From a virus, in the IMG/VR virus record IMGVR_UViG_3300021142_000065, positions 1-42,521 of that record: a DNA stretch of 42,521 nucleotides; one strand, 5' to 3'. The translations under genes and the position numbers were made by a program. Positions 39,366 to 42,521 of this stretch are shown here, in pieces (positions within the stretch are counted from its first letter, which is position 1; each line of letters begins with the position of its first letter). The notes beneath the pieces were generated by a model, which saw only the letters and a program-made list of their open reading frames with translations, made no database searches and was not told the DNA's origin.

Positions 39366-39821
39366 ATGAGAGAAGATATAATAAACAGAAAAAATGATAT
39401 TCTATTTTGGATAAGTGAAAATAAATCTAAATCATTTATGTGTAAGGAATTAGATTGTAGACCTATTGTATTAGAAAATGCATTTAAATATTTAAATATA
39501 CAATATAAAGGCAATAAAAGTGGAAAAGGTAAAAAAAGCACACTTAAAAAAAGTGCTTTAGAATATTTAAATTCTACATGTATAAAAAGTCATACATTAA
39601 AAATTAAATTGTTGGAAGATGGAATAAAACAATATAAATGTGAAATTTGTAATAATGAATCTTGGCAAAATAATAAAATACCTCTAGAATTAGACCATAT
39701 TGATGGCAATCATAATAATAATGTTTTAGAAAATATCAGATTACTTTGCCCAAATTGTCATGCTTTACAACCAACAAATTCTGGAAAAAATAAAACATTA
39801 AAAAGATTAATGCGCTTGTAG
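39366..39821 (+). CDS. HNH endonuclease ending inside tRNA-Leu
   Basis: 151 residues. N-terminal part (about 1-60) has a helix-turn-helix look (SKSFMCKELDCRPIVLENAF). The HNH core is KCEICNNESWQ, LELDHIDGNHNNN and NIRLLCPNCHALQPTN. The last residues and the TAG stop are encoded by the first ten bases of tRNA-Leu, with TAG at tRNA positions 8-10. This is the same geometry as the 37231 gene, although the two proteins differ in the N-terminal half. Confidence 0.85.
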   Translation: MREDIINRKNDILFWISENKSKSFMCKELDCRPIVLENAFKYLNIQYKGNKSGKGKKSTLKKSALEYLNSTCIKSHTLKIKLLEDGIKQYKCEICNNESWQNNKIPLELDHIDGNHNNNVLENIRLLCPNCHALQPTNSGKNKTLKRLMRL

Positions 39822-39889
39822 CCCAACGGTTAGGAGGCGAATGCCTTAGAAGCATTACAGTGTAAGTTCGAATCTTACCAAGCGCACCA
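39812..39889 (+). tRNA. tRNA with Leu anticodon (TAG), short variable loop
   Basis: Acceptor GCGCTTG/CAAGCGC, A73, CCA; anticodon stem AATGC/GCATT, loop CTTAGAA; T-stem GTAAG/CTTAC. The five-base variable loop makes it class I, unusual for Leu. Confidence 0.82.
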
Positions 39890-39905
39890 ATTATAGAGAA
39901 CTGAT

Positions 39906-40091
39906 ATGGAAGATGAATTAAACAACGAAAATTTCAATAAAGAATTTTGGAAATGGTTTGATGCTCTTCCAAAAATAGAAAAGAATAGATTTTGGCATTA
40001 TGCAGCTGATATGGCCAAACTTTATTTCTATAATAAATACTATGTTAAGAAAAAGCAAGTAGGTCGGCAAGGTGTCGACAAGCTCTCATAA
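39906..40091 (+). CDS. Small hypothetical protein overlapping a tRNA
   Basis: 61 residues, Trp/Phe-rich N-terminus (NKEFWKWFDALPKIEKNRFW, then HYAADMAKLYF) of a type I have seen in small T4-like phage proteins. The last 12 codons lie within the tRNA at 40055, and the TAA stop is in the tRNA's anticodon loop. Function unknown. Confidence 0.6.
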   Translation: MEDELNNENFNKEFWKWFDALPKIEKNRFWHYAADMAKLYFYNKYYVKKKQVGRQGVDKLS

Positions 40092-40129
40092 GGCTTCCAA
40101 GATTGGTTCGATTCCAATTACTTGCACCA
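40055..40129 (+). tRNA. tRNA-Met-type (CAT)
   Basis: Acceptor GCAAGTA/TACTTGC, A73, CCA; anticodon stem AAGCT/GGCTT with loop CTCATAA; T-stem ATTGG/CCAAT. Could be elongator Met or CAU-Ile. Confidence 0.84.
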
Positions 40130-40139
40130 AAAAAATTAT

Positions 40140-40212
40140 TGCGGGGTAGTGGAAAAGTGCCACGGTTGGCTCATAACCAACAGAACTGGAGCGTTACCAG
40201 CGACCGCAACCA
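40140..40212 (+). tRNA. tRNA-like (CAT) lacking normal elbow bases
   Basis: Anticodon stem GTTGG/CCAAC with loop CTCATAA, D-stem GTGG/CCAC, ACCA end as in initiator tRNAs. The D-loop AAAAGTG has no GG pair and the T-loop AGCGTTA lacks TTC, so the usual D-loop/T-loop contact is missing. Acceptor pairs 6-67 and 7-66 are also poor. Confidence 0.6.
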
Positions 40213-40227
40213 ATATTGGAGTATATG

Positions 40228-40653
40228 ATGTTTATGTTTGGTAAAAAGGTTGGTATTACATTTTCGACATTTGATCTTCTTCATGCAGGGCATATTGCAA
40301 TGTTAGAAGAATGTAAAAGACAATGTGATTATCTTATTGTTGGCTTACAAACAGATCCTACAATTGATAGACCTGATACCAAAAATAAACCAGCACAAAC
40401 TATCTATGAAAGATGGATGCAATTAGATGCTTGTAAATTTGTTGACAAGATTATTCCTTACAGCACTGAGGCTGATGTAATAGATATTATTTTATCACAG
40501 CATATCGATATTAGATTTCTTGGTGAAGAATATAAAGATACAGAATTTACAGGTAAAGTTGAATGTTGGAAAAAAAGAATAAAGATAATCTATAATAGCC
40601 GTGATCATAGATTTTCAACAACAGAGTTGCGCAAACGTGCAGCTATAAAATAA
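40228..40653 (+). CDS. Cytidylyltransferase-like nucleotidyltransferase
   Basis: 141 residues from ATG 40228 (GGAG nearby; ATG 40225 and 40234 are alternatives). The HxGH motif is present in TFDLLHAGHIAML (His19 and His22), and the C-terminal FSTTELRKR is the STTE/ISTT motif. Length and motifs fit glycerol-3-phosphate or similar cytidylyltransferases, which make CDP-alcohols. In a phage it may supply an activated group for surface or DNA modification; this is inference. Confidence 0.82.
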   Translation: MFMFGKKVGITFSTFDLLHAGHIAMLEECKRQCDYLIVGLQTDPTIDRPDTKNKPAQTIYERWMQLDACKFVDKIIPYSTEADVIDIILSQHIDIRFLGEEYKDTEFTGKVECWKKRIKIIYNSRDHRFSTTELRKRAAIK

Positions 40654-40654
40654 C

Positions 40655-40744
40655 GGAAGAGTGTCCGAGCGGTTTATGGATCTAGTCTTGAAAACTAGCG
40701 TAGGTGAAAGTCTACCGTGGGTTCGAATCCCACCTCTTCCTCCA
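40655..40744 (+). tRNA. tRNA-Ser (TGA)
   Basis: Class II: acceptor GGAAGAG/CTCTTCC, anticodon stem CTAGT/ACTAG with loop CTTGAAA, variable hairpin GTAGG-TGAAAG-TCTAC, T-stem GTGGG/CCCAC, TCCA end. Starts one base after the preceding stop. Confidence 0.92.
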
Positions 40745-40760
40745 TTATAAAGGATATCCA

Positions 40761-41033
40761 ATGGATCAAAGTATAATCGATTTAATTAATGCTTTCTTTC
40801 CATTCGTCGGATGTCTATTTGTTATTATAAACATTCAACAAATTATTAAAGACAAAACATTAAAAGGTACTCATTGGCTTTCACCGTTGTTTTTTTATAC
40901 TGGCCAAGCATGGGGAATATTTTTTTGCTATTCCCTACACCAATGGTTTTCTTTAATTGGCGGATCTATATTACTTACTTGCAGCATGGTTTGGTATTCA
41001 CTAATAATTTATTACAAATTTTTCAACAAATAA
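40761..41033 (+). CDS. Small membrane protein with three transmembrane segments
   Basis: 90 residues from ATG 40761 (AAGGAT upstream). Hydrophobic segments at about 7-25, 40-58 and 64-84. The arrangement, with WGIFFCYSLHQWFSLIGG, resembles short phage membrane proteins of unknown role. It is convergent with the lipase gene, with stops one base apart. Confidence 0.7.
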   Translation: MDQSIIDLINAFFPFVGCLFVIINIQQIIKDKTLKGTHWLSPLFFYTGQAWGIFFCYSLHQWFSLIGGSILLTCSMVWYSLIIYYKFFNK

Positions 41034-41786
41034 TTATTTGTTAGGGTCGATATCTTTAATTCTTGTAGCATACAAACTGATGCTATGGTCATCGATACTT
41101 TCGAACAATTCGCCTTTTTTGAAAGCATAATAATGTGCTCTCATTTTATCTTTAAATTTTTGCCATGATGTTAGCTGTCTGATATTTCCATAATAGTTGA
41201 TATAATGCAATATACCATGATGACAAAATCCTATTAGCGATGGCGGAACGGTTGGAACAATATCATTACAGTTTACAAATCTATGGTGTTTTGTTTTAAT
41301 GCAATCTACATATTCTTTATTACCTAATCTTGGGCAACCATAGGTAAATAACATTTCTGGAGCGTAGCCAGCAAATTCTAACTCTTGTGTAATATAAAGA
41401 GCCATGGCAGCGCCAAGACTATGACCAGTTAACCAAATTTTACGATTTGGATTATGTCTAATGTAATTAATTACCATAGGTAAAAGTTTTCTAGCTTCTC
41501 TTCTAAAGCCTTCATGTACCCAACCATTAGCATGTCTCTTAGGAATAGTATCTAAATCTGCATATATATCATTTAATGATTTAGGATTGGTACCACGAAA
41601 AGTTAAAATTAAATCACTTTTATTACATGCGGCGTGGCCGAATGCACCTTGGTTAGAAAAAAGAACATAGTTATATGGTTTCATTCCTAACTCTAAGAAA
41701 TTTTTACTACAATCATCTGTGTACGCTGCATTTGAAAGCGTAGCAAAAAGGTATGCTTTTTCTAAAAAGTTCATTTCTTGAATCAT
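41034..41786 (-). CDS. Class 3 lipase-like alpha/beta hydrolase
   Basis: 250 residues, minus strand, GGAG eight bases before the ATG. The nucleophile elbow is LTGHSLGAAMA (Ser123), the acid is in NCNDIVPTVPP (Asp175), and the His is one of those in FCHHGILHY. The oxyanion region LTFRGTNPKS is also typical of class 3 lipases. No signal peptide is seen, so it would act inside the cell or need lysis machinery. An exact late promoter lies upstream on its strand. Lipase genes are uncommon in T4-like phages. Confidence 0.85.
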   Translation of the reverse strand: MIQEMNFLEKAYLFATLSNAAYTDDCSKNFLELGMKPYNYVLFSNQGAFGHAACNKSDLILTFRGTNPKSLNDIYADLDTIPKRHANGWVHEGFRREARKLLPMVINYIRHNPNRKIWLTGHSLGAAMALYITQELEFAGYAPEMLFTYGCPRLGNKEYVDCIKTKHHRFVNCNDIVPTVPPSLIGFCHHGILHYINYYGNIRQLTSWQKFKDKMRAHYYAFKKGELFESIDDHSISLYATRIKDIDPNK

Positions 41787-41820
41787 ACAGTTTCTCCAGC
41801 AGCTATATAATGATACGCAC

Positions 41821-41828
41821 TATTTATA
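41821..41828 (-). promoter_or_regulatory. T4-type late promoter for the lipase gene
   Basis: TATTTATA on the plus strand (TATAAATA on the minus), 35 bases before the lipase ATG. Confidence 0.62.
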
Positions 41829-41838
41829 GGAGATTGAT

Positions 41839-42039
41839 GTGGAAGAGTTTAAACAATTTATTGGTAAAAATTATTGTGATGTAAATAGCCAAATTACTGA
41901 TCTTGCTGCAGCTCACGGTTGGCAATCTATTCCATGGCCAGTTAATGTTGGCATGGTTGCTATCGATGAAACAACGTTGATTGTTGAAATTGAAAGCGAT
42001 ATTAATGATGTTATCGTAAACATCAAAAGAGATATTTAA
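41839..42039 (+). CDS. Small hypothetical protein, GTG start
   Basis: 66 residues from GTG 41839 with AGGAG six bases upstream. The pattern GKNYCDVNSQITDLAAAHGW and PVNVGMVAIDETTLIVEIE loosely recalls small I78-type protease inhibitors but the key residues are not convincing. Function unknown. Divergent from the lipase gene. Confidence 0.6.
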   Translation: MEEFKQFIGKNYCDVNSQITDLAAAHGWQSIPWPVNVGMVAIDETTLIVEIESDINDVIVNIKRDI

Positions 42040-42045
42040 AATTTC

Positions 42046-42121
42046 GGGAGATTAGCTCAGTTGGTAGAGCGTCTGCTTTGCACGCAGTAGGTGATCGGTT
42101 CGAGTCCCTATCTCCCAGCCA
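42046..42121 (+). tRNA. tRNA-Ala (TGC)
   Basis: D-stem GCTC/GAGC with AGTTGGTA loop, anticodon arm TCTGC-TTTGCAC-GCAGT, T-loop TTCGAGT, GCCA end. The T-stem is weak (ATCGG against CCCTA) and the acceptor pairs out of register by one base, so function is less certain. Confidence 0.75.
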
Positions 42122-42133
42122 AATAAATAACAC

Positions 42134-42162
42134 TTTACTAATACGAATTTATATACTATAAT
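42134..42162 (+). promoter_or_regulatory. Early-type promoter TTTACT-17-TATAAT
   Basis: TTTACT (42134-42139), 17 bases, TATAAT (42157-42162), 53 bases before the porin-like ATG. Same hexamers and spacing as at 18018 and 18627. Confidence 0.7.
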
Positions 42163-42214
42163 CATAAAAGGTTGAGAGATATCTTAACTTTATTTTAAAA
42201 CTAAGGAGTAATAA

Positions 42215-42521
42215 ATGAAGAAGCTACTAATCACTGCAGCCGCTGTTGTTCTCGCAACAAGTGCATTTGCAACCGATCTTCCTAAGAAGAAGAAGGCTCC
42301 AGCAGCAGCACCTGCTGTAACTACATCACAAGCTGTAGCACCAGCAAGCACTGATAGCTTGACTGCTGCTTATGGTCAGGATACTGCCGTTGGCGATCTT
42401 GGTTCTAAGACTGATGACGTTTATCAGCTTACATATAAGCATAACCTCGGCTCTGGCTTCAGCGTCGGTGGTATGGCCCAAACTACTCAGGTTCCAGATT
42501 CTCAGTTGATTCAAAATCTTG
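42215..42521 (+). CDS. Porin-like outer-membrane protein, N-terminal part
   Basis: Starts at ATG 42215 (AAGGAG upstream) and runs off the window. 102 residues visible. A clean signal peptide MKKLLITAAAVVLATSAFA is followed by a mature start TDLPKKKKAPAAAPAV and then alternating strands (VYQLTYKHNLGSGFSVGGMA). This is the layout of alphaproteobacterial outer-membrane beta-barrels. Codon use is more GC-ending than in the neighbours, as in highly expressed genes. A host-like porin on a phage could alter the cell surface or exclude other phages; this is speculation. Confidence 0.72.
   Translation, partial: MKKLLITAAAVVLATSAFATDLPKKKKAPAAAPAVTTSQAVAPASTDSLTAAYGQDTAVGDLGSKTDDVYQLTYKHNLGSGFSVGGMAQTTQVPDSQLIQNL

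Noticed and set aside
1-42521. Genome-wide recoding of TAG
   Set aside because: All structural and replication genes in the window are full length in the standard code with no internal TAG, so a reassigned code is not needed here despite the CTA tRNA.
1-42521. CRISPR array or insertion sequence with transposase
   Set aside because: No regularly spaced repeat series and no transposase-like protein were seen; the only tandem repeats are coding repeats in the fibre gene.

Overview
The window is a contiguous piece of a large, AT-rich T4-superfamily myovirus genome. The evidence is an ordered block of T4-type morphogenesis genes (13, 14, 15, 16, 17, 18, 19, 20, 67, 21, 22, 23), followed by T4-type recombination and replication genes (uvsY, uvsW, 55, 47, 46, 45, 44, 62, regA). 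The host is not proven. The porin-like partial gene at the right end, whose mature N-terminus is a short Asp-Leu-Pro-Lys run followed by Lys and Ala/Pro, resembles alphaproteobacterial porins, so an alphaproteobacterial host is a reasonable guess.

Layout. 1-9180: the end of a glycine-rich fibre/adhesin gene, then neck, tail-completion, terminase, sheath and tube genes. 9194-17361: portal, prohead core, two unassigned structural-type genes, protease, scaffold and major capsid. 17395-18625: terminator, a mobile GIY-YIG gene and a tail-tube-like gene. 18680-25342: uvsY, a uvsW helicase gene broken in two by an HNH endonuclease gene, the late sigma factor gp55, gp47/gp46 and a degenerate peptide deformylase. 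25339-30616: small metabolic genes and a TET/JBP-like dioxygenase with two glycosyltransferases and a HAD-like phosphatase, probably a DNA hypermodification cassette. 30643-33125: sliding clamp, clamp loader and RegA. 33151-34105: small early genes. 34176-42121: an accessory region with about 19 tRNA genes or tRNA-like sequences, several unexplained structured non-coding stretches, HNH endonuclease genes inserted against tRNA 5' ends, and a few small cargo genes (amidotransferase-like, nucleotidyltransferase, lipase, membrane proteins).

Regulation. Exact matches to the T4 late promoter TATAAATA lie before genes 18, 22 and 23, before mobile endonuclease genes, before two minus-strand genes and directly before a tRNA with a CTA (amber) anticodon. 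Early-type promoters of the form TTTACT or TTGAC(A/T), 17 bp, TATAAT or TATACT recur through the middle and right part. Several good hairpin-plus-T-run terminators separate the blocks.

Most notable. (1) The tRNA region holds RNA-like folds that match no family I recognise, including one at 34243-34413 where a UUCG hairpin and a 22-pair long-range stem are mutually exclusive. (2) A candidate amber-suppressor tRNA sits under a late promoter, and TAG is used as a stop codon only three times in the window, each time as the U8-A9-G10 of a tRNA that overlaps the gene end. (3) uvsW is a gene in pieces. (4) HNH genes run into the 5' ends of tRNA genes.
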